Shown here: positions 1 to 7,891 of the stretch, piece by piece
Layout: the number at the start of each line of letters is the position of its first letter
How positions within the stretch are numbered: position 1 is the stretch's first letter
NCBI GenBank assembly: GCA_009377795.1
Contig: WHTJ01000047.1
Location: 1 to 36,006, forward strand
Length of the DNA: 36,006 bases
Reading direction: 5' to 3'
From: Propionibacteriales bacterium
GTDB taxonomy: Bacteria; Actinomycetota; Actinomycetes; Propionibacteriales; Nocardioidaceae
Position numbers and translations under genes: made by a program
Notes under the pieces: generated by a model
The model's database searches: none
Told to the model about the DNA's origin: nothing
What the model saw: only the letters and a program-made list of their open reading frames with translations

Positions 1-81
1 GAGTACGAGGAGACGTGGCACAGACAGCACACCCACCACGAGTCAGCTACGACCCCCGAACCCCCAACCGAAACCAGATAA
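1..81 (+). CDS. Possible C-terminal end of a plus-strand gene entering from the left
   Basis: The first reading frame is open from the window edge and codes for 26 residues before a TAA at 79-81. The tail is hydrophilic (acidic and His-rich start, then Pro/Thr/Glu) as is common for the cytoplasmic tail of a permease or an enzyme C-terminus. The early codons mostly end in G or C, which suits a coding region in this genome. It would converge on the truncated transporter that ends at 109. Nothing in it identifies a family, and such a short open stretch could be chance. Confidence 0.3.
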   Translation, partial: EYEETWHRQHTHHESATTPEPPTETR

Positions 82-108
82 TCCAGTCACCGGAGAACCG
101 GGGGAACC

Positions 109-942
109 TCAGGCACTGATCGAGGCGAGTACCAGCCAGATCCGTGGGAGCACGCCGGTGCGCAACGCATCCGCAGGCGAGTAATGCCGGGCCGCTGGGA
201 TGTTCCGCGGCAGGCTGCTGTTCAGCCGCCGATCCACCGCCCATGCCTGCGCATCGATGTGTGCGGGCCACCAATGTCGAGGCGGGTCCGTGAGCAGGCG
301 CCCGATCGCAGGAACGACGACCATAGCCACCAGACCCGCGAGGGCGAAGACGAGTTCGGTCCCCCGTTCGTCCAGCCAGGCGACCAGCGCGATGGTCGGA
401 ACGGCACCACACGCGAAGCCTCCCGTCACGAAGCCGCTCATCGCGACCCGGTTGTCCGGGAACCACCTCGCGATGGTGGTGAGGCAGGTCGAGTACAGCA
501 TGCCCGCTCCCGCCCCTCCGACCAGCGAGTAGCCGATGAGAGTGACGGCGAAGGCGTCGCCGTACACCAGGCTGAGCAACCCGACCGCTGACAGCAGTCC
601 CCCGACCACGACGAGCCGGCCCGCGGAGAGCCGCGCGGAGCGGTGCAGCCACGACACCGGCACGGCCACACCGGCCTGGCAGGCAACGAAGACGGCCAGT
701 AACCACAGGGTCTGGGTGTGACCCCATCCGTTCGACGCCTGCAGACCGGGGACCGCGATGCCGAAGCTGTACTGCAGCGGGCTGACCACGACCATGCAGA
801 CCCAGGCAGCCCACAGCTGGACGCGTCGGGAGTGGCCGCTGATCTCCTCCGCTGACAGGCCGATGCGGTAGTGCCGGCCGTACAGATCGGTCACCTCGCG
901 GATGCCGGTAGAGATGCTGTGGTCGCTGGTGCTCGCCTGCAT
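109..942 (-). CDS. Major facilitator transporter of oxalate/formate antiporter (OFA) type, truncated
   Basis: The 277 residues hold the first six membrane helices and the central loop of an MFS permease: a long cytoplasmic N-tail, a GAGAGMLYS helix, and the ARWFPDNRVAMSGFVTGG stretch that resembles the KWFPDKRGLASG region of OFA carriers. OFA proteins usually have 400-450 residues with twelve helices, but this frame stops just as helix seven begins. All three minus-strand frames contain stops between 109 and position 1, so the second half does not resume in another frame here. I infer a truncated, probably non-functional gene. The start has a strong ribosome site (GGAGAGGGTGG) and lies 23 bases from an ATAC/GTAT repeat operator. 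The substrate would suit a formate or small dicarboxylate locus, but this is inference. Confidence 0.7.
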   Translation of the reverse strand: MQASTSDHSISTGIREVTDLYGRHYRIGLSAEEISGHSRRVQLWAAWVCMVVVSPLQYSFGIAVPGLQASNGWGHTQTLWLLAVFVACQAGVAVPVSWLHRSARLSAGRLVVVGGLLSAVGLLSLVYGDAFAVTLIGYSLVGGAGAGMLYSTCLTTIARWFPDNRVAMSGFVTGGFACGAVPTIALVAWLDERGTELVFALAGLVAMVVVPAIGRLLTDPPRHWWPAHIDAQAWAVDRRLNSSLPRNIPAARHYSPADALRTGVLPRIWLVLASISA

Positions 943-964
943 GACACCACCCTCTCCGGGCTAT

Positions 965-987
965 TGCATACCGTATGTAATGCATAC
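965..987. promoter_or_regulatory. Operator-like repeat upstream of the OFA-like gene
   Basis: The sequence holds the inverted repeat CATAC-C-GTATG (967-977) followed by TGCATAC (981-987). On the minus strand TACGGT (970-975) fits an actinobacterial -10 box, so a bound protein would block the promoter. Related ATAC/GTAT repeats occur at the other starts in this island. Confidence 0.5.
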
Positions 988-1048
988 ACCCCCACCCGGT
1001 TCCTGTCCATACCTTCGGTTGAAGGCGCGAAGAAGTGCGCCCGAAGGG

Positions 1049-1096
1049 TTGATTTTAGTTCTGCATACAGAATACAGTCGTCCTTAGTCTGTACAC
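1049..1096 (+). promoter_or_regulatory. Promoter and operator-like repeats of the CoA-ligase pair
   Basis: A TTGATT (-35 like, 1049-1054) is followed by two direct ATACAG repeats at 1065 and 1072, seven bases apart, and by CTGTACAC at 1089-1096. A TACAGT at 1074-1079 fits a -10 box and lies within the repeat, so binding there would compete with RNA polymerase. The same pair with the same seven-base step recurs at 4380/4387. Confidence 0.55.
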
Positions 1097-1145
1097 ACCA
1101 CGTTGATGCCGGAAGAACCGGACGCTCCGACCCAAGGGACTGCCC

Positions 1146-2312
1146 GTGGACTTCATGGAGTATCAAGCGAAGGAGCTCTTCGCCAAGCGCGATGTGCCGG
1201 TGACGCTCGGCGTCGTCCTCAGGCACGCCGAGGATGCCCGTACAGCAGCGGAGGCCTTGGGTAGGCGTGTGGTGGTGAAAGCACAGGTCAGGACCGGGGG
1301 TCGGGGCAAGGCCGGTGGGGTGAAGCTCGCGGCCGATCCCGACGAAGCGGTGGAGATGGCCGGCCAGATCCTGGGCATGGATATCAACGGGCACACGGTG
1401 CACCAGGTGCTGGTGGCGCCGGCCGCCGACATTGCCGAGGAGTACTACCTCTCGTTCCTGGTGGACCGGGCGGACCGCACCTTCCTGTGCATCGCCTCGG
1501 TCGAGGGAGGGGTGGAGATCGAGGAGGTCGCACGGGCCAACCCTGGTGCGATTGCGAAGGTCGCGATCGATCCCCGGTCCGGCGTGGATGAGGCCAAGGC
1601 GGCAGAGATCGTGGCGGCTGCGGGCTTCCCGGCCACCATCGCCGCCGAAGCGGTCGACGTGGTGCTCAATCTATGGCGGGTCTTCGTCGCCGAGGACGCC
1701 TCGCTGGTCGAGGTGAATCCGCTGGTGCGGCTGGGCGACGGGCACCTCGAGGCGCTCGACGGCAAGATCACCGTCGACGCCAACGCCGACTTCCGGCACC
1801 CCGATCGAGCCCGGTTCCAGGACGCAGTCGCCGCCGACCCCCTGGAGGAGGCGGCGAAGACGAAACACCTGAGCTACGTCAAGCTCGGCGGGGAGGTCGG
1901 CATCATCGGCAACGGCGCCGGGCTGGTCATGTCGACGCTCGACGTGGTGGCGTACGCCGGTGAGAAGTACGACGGGGTCAAGCCCGCCAACTTCCTCGAC
2001 ATCGGCGGCGGCGCCTCGGCAGAGGTGATGGCCAATGGGCTGCAGATCGTCCTCGGTGACCCGCTGGTCAAGGCCGTGTTCGTCAACGTCTTCGGCGGAA
2101 TCACCGCCTGCGATGCGGTCGCGAACGGCATCGTCGACGCGCTGCAGATGCTCGGCGAGGGGGCGAACAGACCTCTGGTGGTACGCCTCGACGGCAACAA
2201 CGTGACGGAGGGACGCCGAATTCTCGAAGCTGCCGGACACCCGTTGGTGACCATGGTCGACACGATGGACGACGCGGCGGACCGTGCCGCCGAGCTGGCT
2301 GCGAAGGGCTGA
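1146..2312 (+). CDS. sucC: Succinate-CoA ligase type ADP-forming subunit beta (paralogue)
   Basis: This 388-residue protein is full length for SucC. It has the ATP-grasp domain (residues 1 to about 230) with the [14 protein letters not shown] nucleotide loop and the VEVNPLV metal-binding segment, and the C-terminal ligase domain with NFLDIGGGA and [12 protein letters not shown]. The family joins CoA to succinate, or in relatives such as malate thiokinase to malate, with ATP hydrolysis. The GTG at 1146 is chosen because it gives the usual [12 protein letters not shown] start and has AGGGA six bases before it. The partner alpha subunit starts four bases after its stop. Its operator and neighbours suggest a pathway-specific paralogue rather than the TCA-cycle enzyme, but substrate cannot be told from sequence. 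Confidence 0.88.
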   Translation: MDFMEYQAKELFAKRDVPVTLGVVLRHAEDARTAAEALGRRVVVKAQVRTGGRGKAGGVKLAADPDEAVEMAGQILGMDINGHTVHQVLVAPAADIAEEYYLSFLVDRADRTFLCIASVEGGVEIEEVARANPGAIAKVAIDPRSGVDEAKAAEIVAAAGFPATIAAEAVDVVLNLWRVFVAEDASLVEVNPLVRLGDGHLEALDGKITVDANADFRHPDRARFQDAVAADPLEEAAKTKHLSYVKLGGEVGIIGNGAGLVMSTLDVVAYAGEKYDGVKPANFLDIGGGASAEVMANGLQIVLGDPLVKAVFVNVFGGITACDAVANGIVDALQMLGEGANRPLVVRLDGNNVTEGRRILEAAGHPLVTMVDTMDDAADRAAELAAKG

Positions 2313-2316
2313 TCTG

Positions 2317-3204
2317 ATGGCGATCTTTCTCAACGAGCAAAGCAGGGTAATCGTCGCCGGGATGACCGGCTCGGAAGGCCAGAAGCACACCCGCCGGATG
2401 CTCGCGGCGGGTACCAACGTGGTTGGCGGCACGAACCCGAGGAAGGCCGGCGAGAGCATCGACTTCGACGGCACCTCGGTCCCGGTGTTCGGCACCACCG
2501 CGGAAGCCATGGACGCCACCGGTGCCGACGTGTCGGTCGTCTTCGTCCCTCCGGCGGCCGCCATGGGAGCGGTCTTGGAGGCGGCGGACGCGGGCATGCC
2601 GCTGGTGGTCGTGGTCACCGAGGGTATCCCCGTCCATGACACCGCCCACTTCTTCTCGCACGCCCAGGCGAAGGGAACGACCCGAATCATCGGTCCCAAC
2701 TGCCCGGGTGTGATCAGCCCGGGGCGGTCCAACGCGGGCATCATCCCGGCCGACATCACCAAGAGCGGGCCGATCGGCCTGGTGTCGAAGTCAGGCACGC
2801 TGACCTACCAGTTGATGTACGAGCTGCGGGACTTCGGGTTCTCCTCCTGCGTCGGCATCGGCGGCGACGCGATCATCGGCACCACTCACATCGACTGCCT
2901 GCAGGCCTTCGAAGACGACCTCGAGACCGACGCGATCGTGCTGATCGGCGAGATCGGAGGAGACGCCGAGGAGCGCGCCGCCGACTACGTAGCCGACCAC
3001 ATCAGCAAACCCGTTGTCGGCTACGTCGCCGGGTTCACCGCCCCGGAGGGCAAGACCATGGGGCACGCCGGTGCCATCGTCTCCGGCTCCGCTGGCACCG
3101 CGGAGGCCAAGAGACAAGCCCTCGAAGCCGTCGGCGTCAAGGTCGGCAAGACCCCCTCCGAAACCGCTCGCCTGATGCGCCAGATCCTGCAGAACGAATC
3201 CTGA
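2317..3204 (+). CDS. sucD: Succinate-CoA ligase type alpha subunit (paralogue)
   Basis: The protein has 295 residues, the usual length for SucD. The N-terminal CoA-binding Rossmann domain begins [26 protein letters not shown] sits in the middle, and the phosphorylated histidine is H250 in [25 protein letters not shown] matches the conserved C-terminal power-helix region. The ATG at 2317 follows the sucC stop (2310-2312) directly, so the subunits are co-translated; an upstream in-frame extension overlapping sucC is not needed. It forms a heterodimer or heterotetramer with the product of the preceding gene in the cytoplasm. Malate-CoA ligase alpha subunits share all these motifs, so the acid used is open. 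Confidence 0.88.
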   Translation: MAIFLNEQSRVIVAGMTGSEGQKHTRRMLAAGTNVVGGTNPRKAGESIDFDGTSVPVFGTTAEAMDATGADVSVVFVPPAAAMGAVLEAADAGMPLVVVVTEGIPVHDTAHFFSHAQAKGTTRIIGPNCPGVISPGRSNAGIIPADITKSGPIGLVSKSGTLTYQLMYELRDFGFSSCVGIGGDAIIGTTHIDCLQAFEDDLETDAIVLIGEIGGDAEERAADYVADHISKPVVGYVAGFTAPEGKTMGHAGAIVSGSAGTAEAKRQALEAVGVKVGKTPSETARLMRQILQNES

Positions 3205-3205
3205 C

Positions 3206-3259
3206 CGCCTGCGGCCGGGAGCACGCGTGATCGCGCACGGCCTCAGGTCGCCGCAGGCG
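3206..3259. terminator. Possible bidirectional terminator between convergent genes
   Basis: CGCCTGCGGC (3206-3215) and GCCGCAGGCG (3250-3259) form perfect ten-base arms around a GC-rich spacer. They lie where the sucCD unit and the minus-strand reductase converge; the right arm falls in the last codons of the reductase. There is no T-run, so this is a weak call. Confidence 0.35.
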
Positions 3260-4259
3260 CAACTGGGCGAGGTGCAGCACCGGGCCCGTCGCCGGCGACC
3301 TTCCCCGCCAACAGGTCTGCCAGCGCGTGCACGGATCGAAGTGTCGGTGCTTCTGTGCCCGTCAGGTCGGCCAGCTCGACCAGCGCGCCGAGGATGACGT
3401 CGAGCTCGAGTGGCTTGCCCCGCTCAAGATCCTGCAGCATTGACGTCCTGTGCTCCCCCACGCGCTGCGCACCGTCGATGCGCTTGTCCACCGAGATGGC
3501 GGGTCGGCAGCCGACGGCCGCTGCGATCGCGACGGTCTCCTCCATCATCAGCCGGACGATGGTACGGGTGCCTTGATGCCGCGCGATCTCCACCATCGTC
3601 GCGCGAGCCAGCGCGCTGATCGGGTTGAACGCCGCGTTTCCCAACAGCTTGATCCAGATGTCGTGGCGAATGTCCTCTTCCACTGGACACTTCAGTCCTC
3701 CGGCAACCATGGCTTCGCTGAACGCCTGGCAGCGCTGCGACGTCTCCCCGTTAGGCTCCCCGATCGAGAACCTGGTGCCCTCGATGTGCCGGACCAGGCC
3801 CGGCCCCTCGATCTCGGTCGAGCAGTAGACGACGCACCCGATGGCACGTTCGAGTGTCAGCGTCCGCGTCACCTCGCCACCAGGGTCGACCGCTTCGACG
3901 CGACGACCCGCGTAAGGACCGGCAAGACCGTGGAAGTACCACCAAGGAATGCCGTTCTGCGCCGCCACGATTGAGGTTCGATCGTGTAGCAGCGGAGTGA
4001 TCATCGGACCGCACGACGCGTAGGAGTTCGCCTTCAGACCGAGAAAGACGTAGTCGACCGGACCCACCTCGGTCGGGTCATCCGTCGCCGGGGCACGAGC
4101 GACGAAGTCGCCACGCGGACTCAGCACCTGGACTCCCTGCTCGCGAATTGCCTGGAGATGGGGCCCTCGGGCGATGAGGTGGACGTCGGCTCCGCCGCGG
4201 TGCAGGGCTGCGCCCACGTACGCACCGATCGCCCCTGCCCCCAGCACTGCAACTTTCAT
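3243..4259 (-). CDS. 2-dehydropantoate 2-reductase family NADPH oxidoreductase
   Basis: The 338-residue protein starts with a Rossmann fingerprint (VLGAGAIGAYVGAAL, residues 4-18), has the LGLKANS lysine segment of the ketopantoate reductase active site, and a C-terminal helical domain with KLLGNAAFNPISALARA, which holds the conserved Asn and substrate-binding residues. The family reduces 2-oxo acids with NADPH; PanE itself makes pantoate. Paralogues sit in many catabolic clusters and act on other 2-oxo or hydroxy acids. The ATG at 4259 gives the normal N-terminus, and the longer open frame above it runs through the operator region. It is separated from tupC by 154 bases containing its own promoter repeat, so it may be expressed alone and by read-through. 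The true substrate is unknown. Confidence 0.8.
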   Translation of the reverse strand: MKVAVLGAGAIGAYVGAALHRGGADVHLIARGPHLQAIREQGVQVLSPRGDFVARAPATDDPTEVGPVDYVFLGLKANSYASCGPMITPLLHDRTSIVAAQNGIPWWYFHGLAGPYAGRRVEAVDPGGEVTRTLTLERAIGCVVYCSTEIEGPGLVRHIEGTRFSIGEPNGETSQRCQAFSEAMVAGGLKCPVEEDIRHDIWIKLLGNAAFNPISALARATMVEIARHQGTRTIVRLMMEETVAIAAAVGCRPAISVDKRIDGAQRVGEHRTSMLQDLERGKPLELDVILGALVELADLTGTEAPTLRSVHALADLLAGKVAGDGPGAAPRPVAPAAT

Positions 4260-4373
4260 CCCAACTCCTTCGGCGAGTTCTGAGCTCTGCCTCCTGATCG
4301 GCGCCCTGAGGGGGACGCAGCCCACGCAGCGCCAAGTGGGACAGGCGCCAATGTACGGATTACGCAGCCGGAG

Positions 4374-4406
4374 TACGGTATACAGCATACAGTAGGTGGG
4401 ATCCAA
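4374..4406 (-). promoter_or_regulatory. Promoter and operator-like repeats of the reductase gene
   Basis: ATACAG occurs at 4380-4385 and 4387-4392, seven bases apart, flanked by TACGG. Read on the minus strand this is CTGTATGCTGTATACCG. A TTGGAT (4401-4406 on the minus strand) lies 17 bases from GTATAC, so the repeats cover the likely -10 region. Spacing and sequence match the sucCD operator. Confidence 0.55.
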
Positions 4407-4413
4407 GACGGCG

Positions 4414-5493
4414 TCAAGAGTCCTGGGACGTCGCGGTGACGCTCGCTTTCAGGCCGCGACTGGTCGGCCGGCCGCTCGGCAGCACGGCGCTGAGCGCCGG
4501 GTCGAACACCACCCGAACGGATGTGCCCACCGGGGGGACGACGGTGTCGACCGGCAGGTGCGCCAGCAACGACGCGGCGCCGTTGAGCGTCACGACGCAG
4601 TGGCCGGGACCCGGACTGACTCTCTCGACGCGCACCGGCAGGCCACGCAGCTCCGTGCTCGGGCGCACCCCGGCCGCGAACACCGCGACCGTGGCGGGAC
4701 CGGCTGCGCCGTCGAAGACAAGCCCCGTGGACGCCTCTCCCACCAGCACCGCGCCGTCCGGCTGCACCCGCGCGGGCACCAGGTTGTCGTAACCGACCAG
4801 CGCCGCCACGCTGTCGTCTGCTGGGTTGCGGTTGAGGTGCTCCGGGGTGCCGATCTGGTGCACCTGCCCGTCCACGAGCACGACGACTCGATCGGCGAAC
4901 CGCAGGGCCTCCTCCGGCCGGTGCGACACGTGCATGACCGTGGTCGCACGGTCCGCCAGTGCATCGTCCAGATCGGCGAAGAACGCCGTACGGGACTGGG
5001 TGTCCAGGCCCGCGGCCGGCTCGTCGAGCAACAGCACTGCAGGGTCGAGGGCCAGTGCCCGCGCCAGGTTGACCCGTTGCCGCTCCCCGCCGGACAAGCT
5101 CACCGCCGGCCGGTCGGCGAGGTGGGTGATACGGAGTCGCTCCAACGCGGCGAGCGCCACGACGCGCCGGCGCCCGCGCGGAACCTTCCGCCACCGCAGC
5201 GGCAGCTCGACGTTGCGGAGGACCGAGGTCGTCAGCAACCCGGCCTGCTGCGTGGCATAGGCGATGCGGCGCCGCTGGTCGACGTCGGTCACCGGGCGGC
5301 CGTCGACCAGCACGGCACCGTGCGACGGCCGGTCGACCGCGCCGAGGAGACGCAGCAGTGTTGTCTTCCCGGCGCCGTTCGGCCCAAGCACCGCAACCCG
5401 CTCCCCGGGCCCGATCTCCAGCCGCTCGACGTGCAGCACCTCTCGCCCGCCACGGCGGTGCCGGATGTCGTGCGCGGTCAGTCGCGCGGCCAC
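4414..5493 (-). CDS. tupC: Tungstate ABC transporter ATP-binding protein
   Basis: The 359-residue protein is an ABC ATPase with Walker A GPNGAGKTT (about residues 38-46), the signature LSGGERQR, Walker B LLLDEP and the switch histidine in VMHVSHRPEE. About 120 residues follow the ATPase core and are rich in beta-type sequence with TVAVFAAGVRP and VRVERVSPGPGHCVVTL, fitting a TOBE-like oxyanion-sensing regulatory domain as in ModC. It overlaps tupB by 16 bases and is the last gene of the long minus-strand train. It powers import through TupB at the inner face of the membrane. Assignment to tungstate rather than molybdate rests on TupA. A GC-rich gene with no oddities. Confidence 0.85.
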   Translation of the reverse strand: MAARLTAHDIRHRRGGREVLHVERLEIGPGERVAVLGPNGAGKTTLLRLLGAVDRPSHGAVLVDGRPVTDVDQRRRIAYATQQAGLLTTSVLRNVELPLRWRKVPRGRRRVVALAALERLRITHLADRPAVSLSGGERQRVNLARALALDPAVLLLDEPAAGLDTQSRTAFFADLDDALADRATTVMHVSHRPEEALRFADRVVVLVDGQVHQIGTPEHLNRNPADDSVAALVGYDNLVPARVQPDGAVLVGEASTGLVFDGAAGPATVAVFAAGVRPSTELRGLPVRVERVSPGPGHCVVTLNGAASLLAHLPVDTVVPPVGTSVRVVFDPALSAVLPSGRPTSRGLKASVTATSQDS

Positions 5494-6134
5494 GCCGTCC
5501 TCCGGTGCTGCACCGACACGAGCAGGGCGTTGACCGCGAACGCGAGCCCGAGCAGCACCGCGCCGTAGAAGATCGCGGCGTCGAAGTCACCACGACCGAC
5601 GTTCTCCACGATCGCTGTCGTCATCACCTGGGTGTGTCCATGGATGTTGCCGCCCACGATGCTCGCCGAGCCAACCTCGGAGATCGCGTGCCCGAAGCCC
5701 GCCATCGCCGCAGCCAGCAGCGGCAGCCGAGCCTCCAGCCATAGCCGCACGACTAACTGGCCACGGTTGGCGCCGAGCGCGCGCAGCTGGTCCGGCAGCT
5801 CCGGTGGGAGCTGCCGGACCGCGGCCATCGTGATGCCGGTGATCAGGGGCGTCGCGATCAGCACCTGCGCGATGATCATGCCGCGCACGGTGTAGATCAA
5901 CCCGAGGTGGCCGAGCGGTCCGCTGCGCCACAGCACCATGGCGACCACCAGGCCGACGACCACCGTCGGCACCGCCATCCCGGTGTTGACCACGGCGGTG
6001 AGCAGCCAGCGGCGCCCCGCCCGCCACAGCGCAAGCGTCGTGCCGAGCGGGATGCCGATCACCATCGCGATCGCGGTCGCCGACAGCGACACCACGGCCG
6101 ACCGGCTGAGCACCTCGTAGAGCGGCTCGACCAT
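5478..6134 (-). CDS. tupB: Tungstate ABC transporter permease
   Basis: The 218-residue protein has about five hydrophobic segments and the cytoplasmic coupling loop LRALGANRGQLVVRLWLEA, a variant of the EAA motif that docks to the ATPase. Length and layout match the compact TupB permeases. The GHAISEVGSASIVGGNI segment is the conserved membrane part of the tungstate/phosphate permease group. The start codon overlaps the tupA stop by one base (TGATG), so translation is coupled. It works as a homodimer in the cytoplasmic membrane with TupC and receives the anion from TupA. Confidence 0.87.
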   Translation of the reverse strand: MVEPLYEVLSRSAVVSLSATAIAMVIGIPLGTTLALWRAGRRWLLTAVVNTGMAVPTVVVGLVVAMVLWRSGPLGHLGLIYTVRGMIIAQVLIATPLITGITMAAVRQLPPELPDQLRALGANRGQLVVRLWLEARLPLLAAAMAGFGHAISEVGSASIVGGNIHGHTQVMTTAIVENVGRGDFDAAIFYGAVLLGLAFAVNALLVSVQHRRTAWPRD

Positions 6135-6949
6135 CAGTCCGCGTCCGGCGTGAACAGCGCCTCGCCGTACGTCTCGACGCCGAACTCACCGATCAGCCGC
6201 TGCGTCGAGTCCGACCGGATCCACTGGCCGAACTCCTCCGCACACGCGGTGTTGACGCCCTCGTCGTCGACGACGATCACGCTGTAGTTGTTGCGCAGGT
6301 CGGCCGAGCCCTCGAACACGATGTCGAGGTCGAGACCCTCCGTCGCGAGATAGGTGCCGCGATCGGAGAGGGTGTACGCCTGCTTCTGGCTGGCGATCGT
6401 CAGCGTATCGCCCATGCCCTGACCGGTGCCGATGTACCACGACCCCGACGGCTCGATGCCGGCCTCCTCCCACAGCGACAACTCCTTCGCCTCGGTGCCG
6501 GAGTCGTCGGCCCGCGAGGCGAACGGCTCCTGCGCCTGCGCGATTGCCGCGAGCGCGTCGGCAGCGTCGGCCGACTCGGCGACACCGGCTGGGTCGTCCG
6601 CGGGACCGACGAGGACGAAGTCGTTGTACATCACCGGGTTGCGGCTGACGCCGTGACCGGCGGCCATGAACGCCTTCTCGTCGGACGGCGAATGCACGAG
6701 CAACGCGTCCGCGTTACCGTTCTCACCCATGGCGAGCGCCTCGCCGGAGCCCACCGCCACCGTCTTGACCGTGCAGTCGCTGTCCTCCTCGAACTGCGGC
6801 ACCAGCTCGTCGAGCAGTCCCGAGTCCTGGGTGCTCGTCGTGGTGGCCAGGATCAGCTCGTCTCTCGGGCTCGCGGAGGTGTCGTCCGAGCAGCCGACGG
6901 CCACCGCCAGCCACACGACGGCCAGCGCCGCCCACGCCGCGCGCCTCAT
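6134..6949 (-). CDS. tupA: Tungstate-binding lipoprotein
   Basis: The 271-residue protein begins with a signal peptide and lipobox (LAVAVGC, lipid cysteine C20), then the TupA hallmark TTTSTQDSGLL (residues 36-46) and VGSGEAL, followed by ADALLVHSPSDE and SRADDSGTEAKE. The Thr/Ser-rich loop and the downstream Arg/Ser bind the oxyanion, and TupA proteins prefer tungstate over molybdate by a wide margin. The ATG at 6949 is chosen because it gives a proper lipoprotein signal and overlaps the preceding gene by four bases (ATGA); the longer open frame reads through that gene. It is membrane anchored outside the cell and feeds TupBC. Its presence is the main reason to think that the enzymes of this operon use tungsten. 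Confidence 0.9.
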   Translation of the reverse strand: MRRAAWAALAVVWLAVAVGCSDDTSASPRDELILATTTSTQDSGLLDELVPQFEEDSDCTVKTVAVGSGEALAMGENGNADALLVHSPSDEKAFMAAGHGVSRNPVMYNDFVLVGPADDPAGVAESADAADALAAIAQAQEPFASRADDSGTEAKELSLWEEAGIEPSGSWYIGTGQGMGDTLTIASQKQAYTLSDRGTYLATEGLDLDIVFEGSADLRNNYSVIVVDDEGVNTACAEEFGQWIRSDSTQRLIGEFGVETYGEALFTPDAD

Positions 6950-7875
6950 GCCGCCACCCGAAGCTCGCCGCTGCGACGAAGGTCGTAGCCGGACAGCCCG
7001 GCCAGGCGGTCCTGCGTCGACGACGCCGCGAGGACGTCGATGAGCGGGCCCAGCAGCGCCATGGAACCCGGTTCGACGGCCAGCTCGAAGTCCTCCCACT
7101 CCAGCGGGATGAAGTCGGCGTCCACCGTCTCCGCCGCGGAGCGGACGGCCACGCCCGCATCGGCCGCACCGGTGGCCACCGCGACCGCGACGCCGAGGTG
7201 TGAGTCGCACACCTCACCCTCGGGTTGCGGGTGTACGCCGGCCGCGCGCAGCGCCCGGGCCAGCAGCAGCCGGGACCCGGTGCCGGGTCGTCGCCAGGCC
7301 AGCGCGCGCCCGGCCAGGTCGGCGGGCTCACGCACGCCCAGCGGGTTCCCCTTGAGTACGACGATGCCCTGCTCCCGGCTCCACAGGTGCACCAACGTGG
7401 CGGGACGGCCGCCGAGTGCCATCCGGGCAAAGGTGTCGTTGGACCGTCCGGTGCGGAGGTCGCGGAGATGCACCGCGGCCGCGTCCGCCCCGCCCTGGGC
7501 GAGCAGCCCGAGCCCGGCGACGCTTCCCCGACCGCCGTCGGCGCGCTCGACCGCCGGCCCGATCGACCGGAGCAACAGGTCCAGCGCGGGGTCGTCGCTG
7601 CCGGACAGACACAACGTTCCGACGCGGGCGCGCATCGCGAGCGCCCTCGCTACTGCGTCCGGCGTGACGACCGCTCGTGCCTTCGGCACGCCGGCGATGA
7701 CGCCCGCCACACGCAGCCTCCCGTATGCGCGCGCGGCGGTGCCTGGGGAGCAGCCGATCCGGTCGGCGAGCGCACGCACGGACGGAACCCGATCACCGGG
7801 GGCGAGCCGCCCGGCGACGACATCGTCGACGACGGCCGCGGTCACGTTGGCCGTTTTCTGTGTCGTCTGTATCAC
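6946..7875 (-). CDS. GntR-type winged-helix regulator fused to a PBP-like sensor domain
   Basis: Residues 1 to about 75 form a GntR winged helix: GDRVPSVRALADRIGCSPGTAARAY is the helix-turn-helix. Residues about 95-309 are a PBP-like domain (the PF12727 type also seen at the C-terminus of some MoeA proteins) with SREQGIVVLKGNP, DLAGRALAWRRPGTGSR and a GVAVAVATGAADAGVAV lobe. The C-terminal domain of the neighbouring MoeA has clearly related sequence in the same order. Proteins of this architecture are thought to sense molybdate, tungstate or a pterin form and control uptake. It lies between moeA-PBP (16 bases) and tupA (4-base overlap), so it would control the operon from within. It might be the reader of the ATACAG repeats, but that is only a guess. 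Confidence 0.82.
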   Translation of the reverse strand: MIQTTQKTANVTAAVVDDVVAGRLAPGDRVPSVRALADRIGCSPGTAARAYGRLRVAGVIAGVPKARAVVTPDAVARALAMRARVGTLCLSGSDDPALDLLLRSIGPAVERADGGRGSVAGLGLLAQGGADAAAVHLRDLRTGRSNDTFARMALGGRPATLVHLWSREQGIVVLKGNPLGVREPADLAGRALAWRRPGTGSRLLLARALRAAGVHPQPEGEVCDSHLGVAVAVATGAADAGVAVRSAAETVDADFIPLEWEDFELAVEPGSMALLGPLIDVLAASSTQDRLAGLSGYDLRRSGELRVAA

Positions 7876-7891
7876 AAACGCAGACTACAGA

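Noticed and set aside
4414-6949. Molybdate importer ModABC
   Set aside because: The binding protein has the TTTSTQDSGLL signature of TupA rather than the ModA pattern.
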